Assembly: GCA_024642005.1 (NCBI GenBank)
Contig: JAHECA010000003.1
Span: forward strand, 1-64,000
DNA length: 64,000 nt
Direction of reading: 5' to 3'
Source: Robiginitalea sp.
Lineage (GTDB): Bacteria; Bacteroidota; Bacteroidia; Flavobacteriales; Flavobacteriaceae
This document shows, one piece after another, positions 30,946 to 39,201 of the stretch. The notes under the pieces are model-generated. The model made no database searches, was not told the DNA's origin, and saw nothing but the letters and a program-made list of their open reading frames with translations. Within the stretch, counting starts at the first letter, position 1; every line of letters begins with the position of its first letter. A program made the position numbers and the translations under genes.

Positions 30946-32301
30946 TTATTCCTTACGGTCGAGCACATAGTAACCGCCAACCTGGTCGATTACCCACTTC
31001 CCGTCCCGGAAGAAGACCCGGTCGTTCCCATCCATCCAAAGGGCGTCGCCCAAATAGGTCTTGAGCGTGTCGGCCGCTTCGTCTTCCGACGCCTTCATAA
31101 GTAAGCCCCCCGGGGAGGCCTCAATCTCCATGGTAAGCCAGCGGCCCCGTACCTGCCCCTCGAAAGTTCCCGACAGGGCAGTCGGCTCCTGGTCAAAGGG
31201 CCTGGTATCGGGGAGCGATTTCTGGAGGATATGCCAGGTGAGGGAATTGGCAAAACCAGATGCGCCCCGGGGCCCTGTAGTATTCACAAGGCAAACGACG
31301 TACAGGTCGTCGTCGGGGTAATACCGGGTTTCTGACAAAAAGCCGTTTATGCCTCCGCCGTGCCCGATTTGCCGATGGCCGTAATCTGAAAAGTGCACCA
31401 GGCCCATGGCATAGCGCAGCGGGCTGCCATCATTGAGGTTGGAGGGGGTCGAGATTTCCCGGTATTCCTCAGGGGTCAAAAGCTTGCCGGTGTGCAGGGC
31501 CTCGAGCCACTTCAGCAAATCTGCGGCCGAAGAGCAAAGCGAGCCTGCCGCATAGGGCCAGGTGTGGTCGAGATAGGGCTTTTGCTTCAGGCCGGTTTCG
31601 GTATAGTCGTAGCCGTATACCTTGCCGGCCACCACTTCTGACTGGCTGCAATAATAGGTGTCACTCATCCCCAGGGGCTCAAAAAAGGTGGCTTTTAAAT
31701 AGTCGGCATAGGGCTGGCCGCTGGCTTTTTCAATCACAAGGCCCAGGAGGTAATAGCCCGTATTGTTGTAGATAAGGCGTTCTCCGGGCTCGAAGAGGAA
31801 GGGCCTGGTTTCCACCAGGCGCAAGAGGGTGTCGCGCGGATGGGATTCTATGGAAAGCGGCCAAAACTCCGGGATTTCGGTATAGCTCGCAATACCCGAG
31901 GTGTGGTTCAGCAATTGGCGCAGGGTAATTTTCCGTCCGCCGGTATCCATGGCCACATATTCGGTAAAATCGTCGTCCAGCGACACTTTGCCGGCCGTGG
32001 CGAGTTTCAGGATGGCCGCGGCGGTAAATTGCTTGGTTACCGACCCGATTTCAAAGGTGGCTGGGTCGGGGATGGGGGCCGCCAATTCCAGGCTGGCATA
32101 GCCGTATGATTTCTGCAGCAGTAGTTGTCCGTCTTTTTTCACCAGCACGGCTGCCCCGGCAATCTGGGCGCTGTCGACGGCCTCCCCGAAAAGGGAATCG
32201 GCAAAGGCTTCGAACGCATTTGGGACAGGCTCACTGTCTTGTTGGTTGCAGGAAAGGCTGCCCGCGAGCAGCAGTGTGCAAAGGATGGTTGTTGCCTTCA
32301 T
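30946..32301 (-). CDS. Serine hydrolase (class C beta-lactamase/DD-peptidase family) lipoprotein
   Basis: Lipobox LLAGSLSC; FEIGSVTKQFTAAAILKL (SxxK); YNNTGYYLLG (YxN); HGGGINGF. Confidence 0.93.
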   Translation of the reverse strand: MKATTILCTLLLAGSLSCNQQDSEPVPNAFEAFADSLFGEAVDSAQIAGAAVLVKKDGQLLLQKSYGYASLELAAPIPDPATFEIGSVTKQFTAAAILKLATAGKVSLDDDFTEYVAMDTGGRKITLRQLLNHTSGIASYTEIPEFWPLSIESHPRDTLLRLVETRPFLFEPGERLIYNNTGYYLLGLVIEKASGQPYADYLKATFFEPLGMSDTYYCSQSEVVAGKVYGYDYTETGLKQKPYLDHTWPYAAGSLCSSAADLLKWLEALHTGKLLTPEEYREISTPSNLNDGSPLRYAMGLVHFSDYGHRQIGHGGGINGFLSETRYYPDDDLYVVCLVNTTGPRGASGFANSLTWHILQKSLPDTRPFDQEPTALSGTFEGQVRGRWLTMEIEASPGGLLMKASEDEAADTLKTYLGDALWMDGNDRVFFRDGKWVIDQVGGYYVLDRKE

Positions 32302-32507
32302 GTGGATGTATTATTTCGGTTTTGCTGGTAGGGGTGTAAAGAGGTCAAGGCTGCCGGGATTTTTCTGCGCTATCAGAGGTAACTCAGCCATACGGTTCAA
32401 GGGGGAGCGTCGCGTGGATGGCCCTTCCGAATATACATAATTATTCCATGTGACTATGGGCCGGGGCTCCGCAACCTGAATAGCCGTGTGAGCAGGCCGC
32501 ACAGGAT

Positions 32508-32552
32508 TGTAACAAAAGTCACAATGGCGCGCCCTCATAAATGTTACTTTTG
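32508..32552 (+). promoter_or_regulatory. Crp/Fnr-type promoter A: box TGTAACAAAAGTCACA (32508-32523), -7 TACTTTTG (32545-32552)
   Basis: Inverted repeat plus exact TAnnTTTG; 21-nt gap; 19 nt before ATG 32572. Confidence 0.8.
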
Positions 32553-32571
32553 TAAGACTAACGCATTGTGA

Positions 32572-32970
32572 ATGATCCGCAAAGGCAGCAAACTCTACAG
32601 CATCCTCTTCTTAAAATGCCCGCGTTGCCACGAGGGGGAGTTCCTGATCAACCACCCGTATAACCTGAGCAGTTTCAACCGGGTGCGGGAAACCTGTCCC
32701 CAATGCGGCCTCAAGTACAAGATCGAACCCAGTTTCTATTACGGCTCCATGTACGTCTCTTACGCAGTTGGCGTTGCCGTGGCCGTTGCCGTATATGTCC
32801 TCACCCTGATTTTCGGGCTCCACTTGGGGGTCGGGGCTATTTTTGCGACTATTGTGGGCGCGCTGGTCGTGCTGATGCCCTGGATCGGGGCGGTTTCCAA
32901 ATCGATCTGGGCGAATTTCTTTTTCAAATTCGATAAAGCCAAGGCCCGGGAAGTAAAACAATCAACATGA
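32572..32970 (+). CDS. DUF983 membrane protein with zinc-ribbon
   Basis: LKCPRCHEGEF...ETCPQCGLKYKIEPSFYYGSMYVSYA. Confidence 0.88.
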   Translation: MIRKGSKLYSILFLKCPRCHEGEFLINHPYNLSSFNRVRETCPQCGLKYKIEPSFYYGSMYVSYAVGVAVAVAVYVLTLIFGLHLGVGAIFATIVGALVVLMPWIGAVSKSIWANFFFKFDKAKAREVKQST

Positions 32971-33599
32971 TACAAGAACTTAAATCGAGTTACGGCAGGC
33001 AGTTCGAAGAAGCCCTGATCAATGAGATTGCCCAGGTGGGCACCTTCAAGGAGGTGCAGGCCGGTCAGAAGCTCATGGATATCGGGGAGTACATCAAAGG
33101 GATGCCCCTGCTGATCTCCGGGGTCATCAAGGTGATGCGCGAAGATTCCGAGGGCGACGAACTGCTGCTGTACTACCTGGAGCAGGGCGACACCTGTTCG
33201 ATGACCATGAGTTGCTGTATCGGGCAGACCCGCAGTGAGATCAGGGCGGTAGCCGAGACCGACGCCCGGCTCATCATGATCCCGGTGCGCAAAATGGAAG
33301 AGTGGATCGCCAATTACCGGAGCTGGAGGAATTTCGTATTCGAAAGCTACAACAACCGGCTGAATGAATTGCTGCAAACCATAGACAGCATCGCCTTTAT
33401 GAACATGGACGAGCGCCTGGTGAACTACCTGCGTGAAAAGCAGCGCGTAAACGAAGACCGGATTATTCGAAACACCCACCAGGAAATTGCCTACGACCTG
33501 CACAGCTCGCGGGTGGTCATTTCCCGCCTGCTCAAAAAACTGGAGCAGCTGGGCAAGATCGAACTCCACAGAAACTACATTAAGATCAAAGACCTCTGA
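32967..33599 (+). CDS. Crp/Fnr-family transcriptional regulator with Cys77/Cys83/Cys84 in sensor domain
   Basis: cNMP-like beta-roll; HTH IAYDLHSSRVVISRLLKKLEQLGKIELHRNYIKI; TCSMTMSCCIGQTRSE. Confidence 0.93.
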   Translation: MIQELKSSYGRQFEEALINEIAQVGTFKEVQAGQKLMDIGEYIKGMPLLISGVIKVMREDSEGDELLLYYLEQGDTCSMTMSCCIGQTRSEIRAVAETDARLIMIPVRKMEEWIANYRSWRNFVFESYNNRLNELLQTIDSIAFMNMDERLVNYLREKQRVNEDRIIRNTHQEIAYDLHSSRVVISRLLKKLEQLGKIELHRNYIKIKDL

Positions 33600-35326
33600 A
33601 ACGGTATTTCCCCATATTGGAGTGGCTGCCCGCCTATAAACGGGCCTACCTGGCAGGCGACCTGTCGGCGGGCATCACCGTTGGCATCATGCTCGTTCCC
33701 CAGGGCATGGCATACGCCATGATTGCAGGCCTTCCGCCGGTTTTCGGGCTGTATGCGGCCATGGTCCCGCAAATCATGTATGCCCTTACCGGAACCTCCC
33801 GTCAACTGGCCGTGGGCCCCGTTGCCATGGATTCCCTCCTGGTAGCTTCGGGCCTGGGCGCGCTGTCGCTCTCGGGCCTTGACCAGTACATTGCCATGGC
33901 CATTTTCCTGGCCCTGTTCATGGGCGTGTTGCAGCTCATCTTTGGCCTGTTGCGCATGGGCTTCCTGGTCAATTTCCTGTCGCGCCCGGTCATCAGCGGG
34001 TTTACCTCGGCGGCGGCCATCATCATCGGCCTGAGCCAGCTCAAGCACCTGCTGGGCACGCAGATAGCCGGCAGCAACCAGATTCACATCCTGCTGGCCA
34101 ATGCGGTAAAGACCCTGGGCGACACGCATTTGTTGACCCTCTTGATCGGCGTTTCAGGCATACTGCTGATCCGCCTGCTCAAGCGGGTGGCGCCGAAACT
34201 GCCGGCGGCCCTGATCGCCGTGGTGCTCGGGGTGGTGTCGGTGTATTTCCTCGGGCTGTACGACAGCGGGGTCAGCATTGTGGGCGATGTGCCCGGCGGG
34301 TTGCCTTCCCTGCAGGTCCCGGTTTTGGAGACCCAGCGGATTTCCGAATTGTTCCCCATTGCCCTGGCTCTTTCCCTGATTGCCTTTATGGAGGCCATTT
34401 CTGTTGCAAAAGCAGTGGAGGAAAAAAAGGGGGAAACCCGGGTAAATGCCAACCAGGAACTGGTGGCTCTGGGCCTCTCGAACATCCTGGGGTCTTTTTT
34501 CCAGTCGTACCCGACCACCGGGGGCTTTTCGCGAACTGCCGTGAACGACGAAGCCGGGGCCAACACCGGCCTGGCCTCCCTGATCAGCAGCGCGGTGGTG
34601 GGGCTCACCCTGCTATTCCTCACGCCCCTCTTTTACTACCTGCCCAATGCCATTTTGGCCTCCATTATCATGGTGGCCGTATATGGGCTTATCGACCTGA
34701 AATACCCCCTGGCGCTCTGGAAGAACCGCAAGGATGAGTTTGTGCTGCTCCTGGCGACCTTCCTGCTCACCCTGCTGCTGGGGATCAAAGAAGGTATTTT
34801 GCTGGGGGTGCTCTTCTCCCTCCTGCTTTTGGTCTATCGCATTTCCAAACCCCATATGGCCGTGCTCGGGCGTATTCGGGGCACCGATTATTTCATGAAC
34901 ATCTCCCGCTTTTCGGAAGAAGCCGAAGACTTCGAAGCCATCCTCATCCTGCGCTTCGACGGGCAATTGTTCTTTGGCAACAAAGATTATTTCAGCACCC
35001 AGATCCGGAAGCAGATCGCCAGAAAAGGCCCGGGCCTGAAAACCGTCATCCTGAATGCGGAAGCAATCAATTACATCGACAGTTCGGCTGTTTTTATGCT
35101 TAAAGCCCTGATCCATGAACTCAAACGCGACGGCATCCGGTTTATGCTGGCCGGGGCAATCGGCCCCACCCGCGACATCCTGTTTACCAGCGGCCTGATC
35201 GGGGAGATCGGGGAAGAGAACCTCTTTGTGCGCACCAAGGAGGCCTTTGAACACTGCCTGGAGGCTACGGCCAAATCGGATATGCAGCGAAAGATAGCGA
35301 CCCAGTCGGGCCGGAAGCTTATGTAA
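33596..35326 (+). CDS. SulP-family sulfate permease with STAS domain
   Basis: LAGDLSAGITVGIMLVPQGMAYAMIAGLPPVFGLYAAM; STAS NYIDSSAVFMLKAL. ORF track starts at TTG 33617; in-frame upstream codons (L)KRYFPI suggest a CTG start at 33596 overlapping the crp stop. Confidence 0.9.
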   Translation: MKRYFPILEWLPAYKRAYLAGDLSAGITVGIMLVPQGMAYAMIAGLPPVFGLYAAMVPQIMYALTGTSRQLAVGPVAMDSLLVASGLGALSLSGLDQYIAMAIFLALFMGVLQLIFGLLRMGFLVNFLSRPVISGFTSAAAIIIGLSQLKHLLGTQIAGSNQIHILLANAVKTLGDTHLLTLLIGVSGILLIRLLKRVAPKLPAALIAVVLGVVSVYFLGLYDSGVSIVGDVPGGLPSLQVPVLETQRISELFPIALALSLIAFMEAISVAKAVEEKKGETRVNANQELVALGLSNILGSFFQSYPTTGGFSRTAVNDEAGANTGLASLISSAVVGLTLLFLTPLFYYLPNAILASIIMVAVYGLIDLKYPLALWKNRKDEFVLLLATFLLTLLLGIKEGILLGVLFSLLLLVYRISKPHMAVLGRIRGTDYFMNISRFSEEAEDFEAILILRFDGQLFFGNKDYFSTQIRKQIARKGPGLKTVILNAEAINYIDSSAVFMLKALIHELKRDGIRFMLAGAIGPTRDILFTSGLIGEIGEENLFVRTKEAFEHCLEATAKSDMQRKIATQSGRKLM

Positions 35327-35366
35327 CCTAAGTAACTGATAATAGCAGAGGTATCCTGTACTTTTC
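35322..35366 (+). promoter_or_regulatory. Crp/Fnr-type promoter C: box TGTAACCTAAGTAACT (35322-35337), -7 TACTTTTC (35359-35366)
   Basis: Perfect distal half TGTAAC, degenerate proximal half; 21-nt gap to -7; box overlaps the sulP stop codon. Confidence 0.7.
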
Positions 35367-35394
35367 AGAAATTAATCCTAAAAACGGACAACCT

Positions 35395-36813
35395 ATGAAA
35401 GTTGAGCAAATCTATACGGGCTGCCTGGCACATGCAGCCTACTACATCGAAAGCAAAGGGGAAGCAGCCGTATTCGACCCGCTGCGCGAGGTACAGCCCT
35501 ACATCGACCGGGCACAGATAGACAATGCAGAGATCAAATACGTGTTCGAAACCCACTTCCACGCCGACTTTGTGAGCGGCCACCTCGACCTGCGCAAAAA
35601 GACAGGAGCCGAGATCGTCTTCGGGCCCAATGCAAAACCGGCCTACAAGGCCACCGTGGCCCAAGACGGACAGGTGTTTCAGGTAGGCGATTATAAAGTT
35701 AAGGTGATTCACACCCCGGGCCACACCATGGAGAGCACCACCTACCTGCTGATAGACGACAAAGGCAGGGAGCACGGCATCATTACCGGCGACACCCTGT
35801 TTATAGGCGATGTGGGCCGCCCCGACCTGGCCCAGCACGTGGTTTCTGACCTCACCGAAGAAAAACTGGCCGGCCACCTCTACGATTCGCTCCGCAACAA
35901 GATCATGCCGCTTGCCGACGACCTGATTGTGTACCCGAACCATGGGGCAGGTTCTGCCTGCGGCAAGATGATGAGCAAGGAAACCACAGATACCCTGGGC
36001 CACCAGAAAGAAGTGAACTACGCCCTGCGGGCCGATATGACCAGGGAAGAATTCATCAGCGAACTCCTCACCGGCCTTACCGCGCCCCCCGGGTATTTTC
36101 CCCAGAACGTCCTGATGAACATCAAAGGGTACGAATCCCTCGACGAGGTTATGCTGAGGGGCACCCAGCCGCTTTCTGCCGCCGCCTTCGAGGCGGCCGC
36201 CAACGAATCGGGCGCCCTGGTGCTCGACACCCGAAACGCCGGCGATTTCGCCACGGGTTTTATCCCGAACAGCATCAACATCGGCCTGGAAGGCAGTTTT
36301 GCCCAATGGGTGGGCGAGATGATCCCCGACGTGAAACAGCCCATTTTGCTGGTTACCGACGCCGACAAGGCAGAAGAAGCCGTAACGCGCCTTTCCAGGG
36401 TAGGGTACGACAACACCCTGGGGTACCTCAAGGGCGGGTTCTCCACCTGGAAGAAAGCCGGCAAAGAGGTGGAAACCTCGGGCAGGATAACAGTGGCAGA
36501 CCTCGAGAAAGCCTATAAAAAGGGCCAGACCCCATTGATCATAGACGTTCGCAAGAAAAGCGAATTCGACTCGGAGCACCTGCTCGATGCGGTAAACATC
36601 CCCCTGAACGAGATCAACCGCCACCTGGCCGAGTTCCCAAAAGAAAAGCCCTTTGTGCTCCACTGCCAGGGCGGGTACCGCAGCATGATTGCCGCTTCCA
36701 TCCTGAAGCAGCGCGGCTGGGACAATTTCACCGACCTGATCGGGGGCTTCGACGACATCAGGGAGAGCACCCTGCCCAAATCGGATTACATTTGCCCGAC
36801 CACCCTATTGTAG
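35395..36813 (+). CDS. CstB-like MBL persulfide dioxygenase + pseudo-rhodanese + rhodanese fusion (copy 1)
   Basis: ETHFHADFVSGHLDL; HTPGHTMEST; first rhodanese lacks catalytic Cys (ILLVTDAD), second has VLHCQGGYRS. Confidence 0.93.
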   Translation: MKVEQIYTGCLAHAAYYIESKGEAAVFDPLREVQPYIDRAQIDNAEIKYVFETHFHADFVSGHLDLRKKTGAEIVFGPNAKPAYKATVAQDGQVFQVGDYKVKVIHTPGHTMESTTYLLIDDKGREHGIITGDTLFIGDVGRPDLAQHVVSDLTEEKLAGHLYDSLRNKIMPLADDLIVYPNHGAGSACGKMMSKETTDTLGHQKEVNYALRADMTREEFISELLTGLTAPPGYFPQNVLMNIKGYESLDEVMLRGTQPLSAAAFEAAANESGALVLDTRNAGDFATGFIPNSINIGLEGSFAQWVGEMIPDVKQPILLVTDADKAEEAVTRLSRVGYDNTLGYLKGGFSTWKKAGKEVETSGRITVADLEKAYKKGQTPLIIDVRKKSEFDSEHLLDAVNIPLNEINRHLAEFPKEKPFVLHCQGGYRSMIAASILKQRGWDNFTDLIGGFDDIRESTLPKSDYICPTTLL

Positions 36814-36833
36814 GCGACAGTGCAGTTAAATAC

Positions 36834-36863
36834 AACCCGCCCTACCCGGCGGGTTTTTGTTTT
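36834..36863 (+). terminator. Intrinsic terminator AACCCGCC-ctaccc-GGCGGGTT-TTTGTTT
   Basis: 8-bp perfect stem followed by T-rich tract, directly after 35395-36813. Confidence 0.8.
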
Positions 36864-36908
36864 TGTAACTTGGGTTACCAACCGGTTCGCCCGTGTTGGG
36901 TACCTTTG
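36864..36908 (+). promoter_or_regulatory. Crp/Fnr-type promoter B: box TGTAACTTGGGTTACC (36864-36879), -7 TACCTTTG (36901-36908)
   Basis: Inverted repeat GTAAC-N4-GTTAC plus exact TAnnTTTG; 21-nt gap; supports start at 36930 rather than 36918. Confidence 0.85.
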
Positions 36909-36929
36909 TAACTGTTAATGATTCGACTT

Positions 36930-38339
36930 ATGACCATTGAGCAAATTTACACGGGATGTCTCGCCCAGGGGGCGTATTACATTGAAAGCAAGGGGGAAGC
37001 AGCCATTATTGACCCTTTGCGTGAAGTGGGGCCTTACATCAAGCGGGCCCGCCAGGACGGGGCGACCATCAAGTATATCTTCGAAACCCATTTCCACGCC
37101 GACTTTGTGAGCGGGCACCTGACCCTTTCCGAGAAAACCGGGGCCCCCATCATTTTTGGGCCCATGGCCGATCCGAAATTTGACGCGATCATCGCCACAG
37201 ACGGGCAGGAGTTCAAGGTGGGCGACCTGACGCTTATCGCCCTGCATACCCCGGGGCATACCATGGAGAGCACCACGTACCTGTTGCGCGATGCCTCCGG
37301 GAAAGACCATGCCATTTTCAGCGGAGACACCCTGTTTCTGGGAGACGTCGGCAGGCCCGACCTGGCCCAGAAAGCAGCCGACATGACCCAGGAACAACTG
37401 GCCTCGACCCTGTTTGACAGCCTGCGCAACAAGATCATGCCCCTGGCAGACGAAGTAATCGTTTACCCGGCGCACGGGGCAGGCTCGGCCTGTGGCAAGA
37501 ACATGATGAAGGAAACGGTAGACACCCTGGGCCACCAGAAACAGATGAATTACGCCCTGCGGGCCGACATGACGCGTGAGGAATTCGTCAGGGAAGTTAC
37601 CGACGGCCTGCTGCCCCCTCCCCAGTATTTCCCGCTTAATGTGAAAATGAACAAAGAGGGCTACGAAAACGTCGAAACGGTGCTGGAGCGGGGTACCCGC
37701 CCCTTGAGCCCGGAGGTTTTCGAGACCATTGCCAACGAAACCGGAGCACTGATCCTCGACGTGCGCCATCAGGATGATTTTGCCAAGGGTCACATTCCCC
37801 GCTCTATCTTTATCGGGCTTGACGGGAGCTTTGCCCCCTGGGCAGGAGCCCTGGTGGCCGACACCGAGCAAGCCATTCTGCTGGTCGCCCCCAAAGGGCG
37901 CGAAGAAGAGGCCGTTATCCGGTTGTCGCGCGTCGGCTTCGACCACACCCTGGGCTTCCTCGATGGCGGGTTTGAAGCCTGGAAACAGGCCTCGAAGGAA
38001 TACGACACGGTAAGCCCGATTCGCCCCTCTGAACTCAGGGAGGCTTTTGAAGCGGGAAAGGCGGCCGTGTTTGACGTGCGCAAGGAAAGCGAATACAAGT
38101 CGGAACACCTGGTAGGGGCCGAGAACACCCCCCTCGACTACCTGAACGAACACCTGCCCGAATTCCCGAAAGACGACATATTCTACCTGCACTGCGCAGG
38201 CGGATACCGCAGCATGATTGCGGCCTCCATCCTCAAGAGCCGGGGCATCCACAACCTGGTCGACATCAAAGGCGGCTTCGATGCCATCAAAGAAGCCAAT
38301 ATGCCGGTTACCGAATATGTTTGCCCCTCTACGCTATAA
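36930..38339 (+). CDS. CstB-like MBL persulfide dioxygenase + pseudo-rhodanese + rhodanese fusion (copy 2)
   Basis: Same architecture as 35395-36813 (ETHFHADFVSGHLTL; ILLVAPKG without Cys; YLHCAGGYRS). Confidence 0.93.
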   Translation: MTIEQIYTGCLAQGAYYIESKGEAAIIDPLREVGPYIKRARQDGATIKYIFETHFHADFVSGHLTLSEKTGAPIIFGPMADPKFDAIIATDGQEFKVGDLTLIALHTPGHTMESTTYLLRDASGKDHAIFSGDTLFLGDVGRPDLAQKAADMTQEQLASTLFDSLRNKIMPLADEVIVYPAHGAGSACGKNMMKETVDTLGHQKQMNYALRADMTREEFVREVTDGLLPPPQYFPLNVKMNKEGYENVETVLERGTRPLSPEVFETIANETGALILDVRHQDDFAKGHIPRSIFIGLDGSFAPWAGALVADTEQAILLVAPKGREEEAVIRLSRVGFDHTLGFLDGGFEAWKQASKEYDTVSPIRPSELREAFEAGKAAVFDVRKESEYKSEHLVGAENTPLDYLNEHLPEFPKDDIFYLHCAGGYRSMIAASILKSRGIHNLVDIKGGFDAIKEANMPVTEYVCPSTL

Positions 38340-38370
38340 GGGAGAAAAAAGTTCAAAAAAATGAGGCTTC

Positions 38371-38415
38371 TGTAACATAGGTTACTGCACAGGCCGATTA
38401 CCCTTAGTAGTTTAG
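38371..38415 (+). promoter_or_regulatory. Crp/Fnr-type promoter D: box TGTAACATAGGTTACT (38371-38386), -7 TAGTTTAG (38408-38415)
   Basis: Inverted repeat GTAAC-N4-GTTAC; 7/8 TAnnTTTG; 21-nt gap. Confidence 0.75.
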
Positions 38416-38418
38416 CTT

Positions 38419-38542
38419 CAAGAAGTCAGGGCAGACCCGTTAACCAGGGATGGCGACATTCTGGATCTGCCCGGAGGAAATGGTTGAGTTGATTGTTTTT
38501 AGTGAGGAAAGCGGCCTACATTTGTAAGGCCGCTTTTTTTTT
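38419..38542 (+). ncRNA. Candidate ~120-nt small RNA or attenuated 5' leader in the sulfur regulon
   Basis: Starts just after promoter D, contains 7-bp helix GGGCAGA(38429-38435)/TCTGCCC(38466-38472) and ends in a strong intrinsic terminator before the next gene. Confidence 0.5.
38508..38542 (+). terminator. Intrinsic terminator AAAGCGGCCT-acatttgta-AGGCCGCTTT + T run
   Basis: 10-bp perfect stem, nine consecutive T (38534-38542). Confidence 0.88.
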
Positions 38543-38584
38543 GGCCCTGCCACCCGGCATACCCGAACCGTAATTTCAGAAGCC

Positions 38585-39190
38585 ATGAAAAACTGGATAT
38601 TTGCATGTGTTTCCCTCTTGCTGCTGGCCCAGTGCCGGCAGGCAGAGAAGAAGGCCGATGCGGCCGCTGCCCCCGCCCCCGAAGCGGCCATGCACCCTGC
38701 CCCTGACCCGTACGAGGTGGCCCGGGGCTTCGCCCAGGAAACCCAGGCGGCCCTGGGCAAAACGCTGCAGGCTCAAATAGGCGCTCATGGCCCTGCCGAA
38801 GCCATTTCGTTTTGCAATGTGAAGGCACTGCCCATTGCCGACAGTATTGCCAGGGCGCATGGCGCAACCATTAACCGCATTACCGACCGGCCCAGGAACA
38901 GGGCCAACCGGGCTAATCCGGAAGAGGCCCGGGTCATGGGAATGGTGCGGTTTTCCCTTTCAAAGGAGATTCAGCCTGATTGGCTCCGGTTGTCTGAAAA
39001 CGGCACAACCTACTATTACTTTCCCATAATGACCAACGAGCTGTGCCTGCAGTGCCACGGGGCACCTGGGCAACAGGTAACCCCCGAAGTAGGGGCACGG
39101 CTCGCCGAATTGTACCCGGAAGACGAGGCATTGGGCTACGGCCCCAACCAGCTGCGGGGCCTCTGGAAGGTGAGCCTGAAACAACCGTAA
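38585..39190 (+). CDS. DUF3365 (Tll0287-like) heme-binding lipoprotein
   Basis: Lipobox LLLAQC; c-type heme motif CLQCHG; KALPIADSIARAHGATINRITDRPRNRANRANPEE. Confidence 0.85.
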   Translation: MKNWIFACVSLLLLAQCRQAEKKADAAAAPAPEAAMHPAPDPYEVARGFAQETQAALGKTLQAQIGAHGPAEAISFCNVKALPIADSIARAHGATINRITDRPRNRANRANPEEARVMGMVRFSLSKEIQPDWLRLSENGTTYYYFPIMTNELCLQCHGAPGQQVTPEVGARLAELYPEDEALGYGPNQLRGLWKVSLKQP

Positions 39191-39201
39191 AATAAGCCCT
39201 T

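Noticed and set aside
32542-32557. TGTTACTTTTGTAAGA as a second Crp/Fnr box upstream of DUF983
   Set aside because: Three or more mismatches to the consensus; it contains the -7 element TACTTTTG, which explains it better
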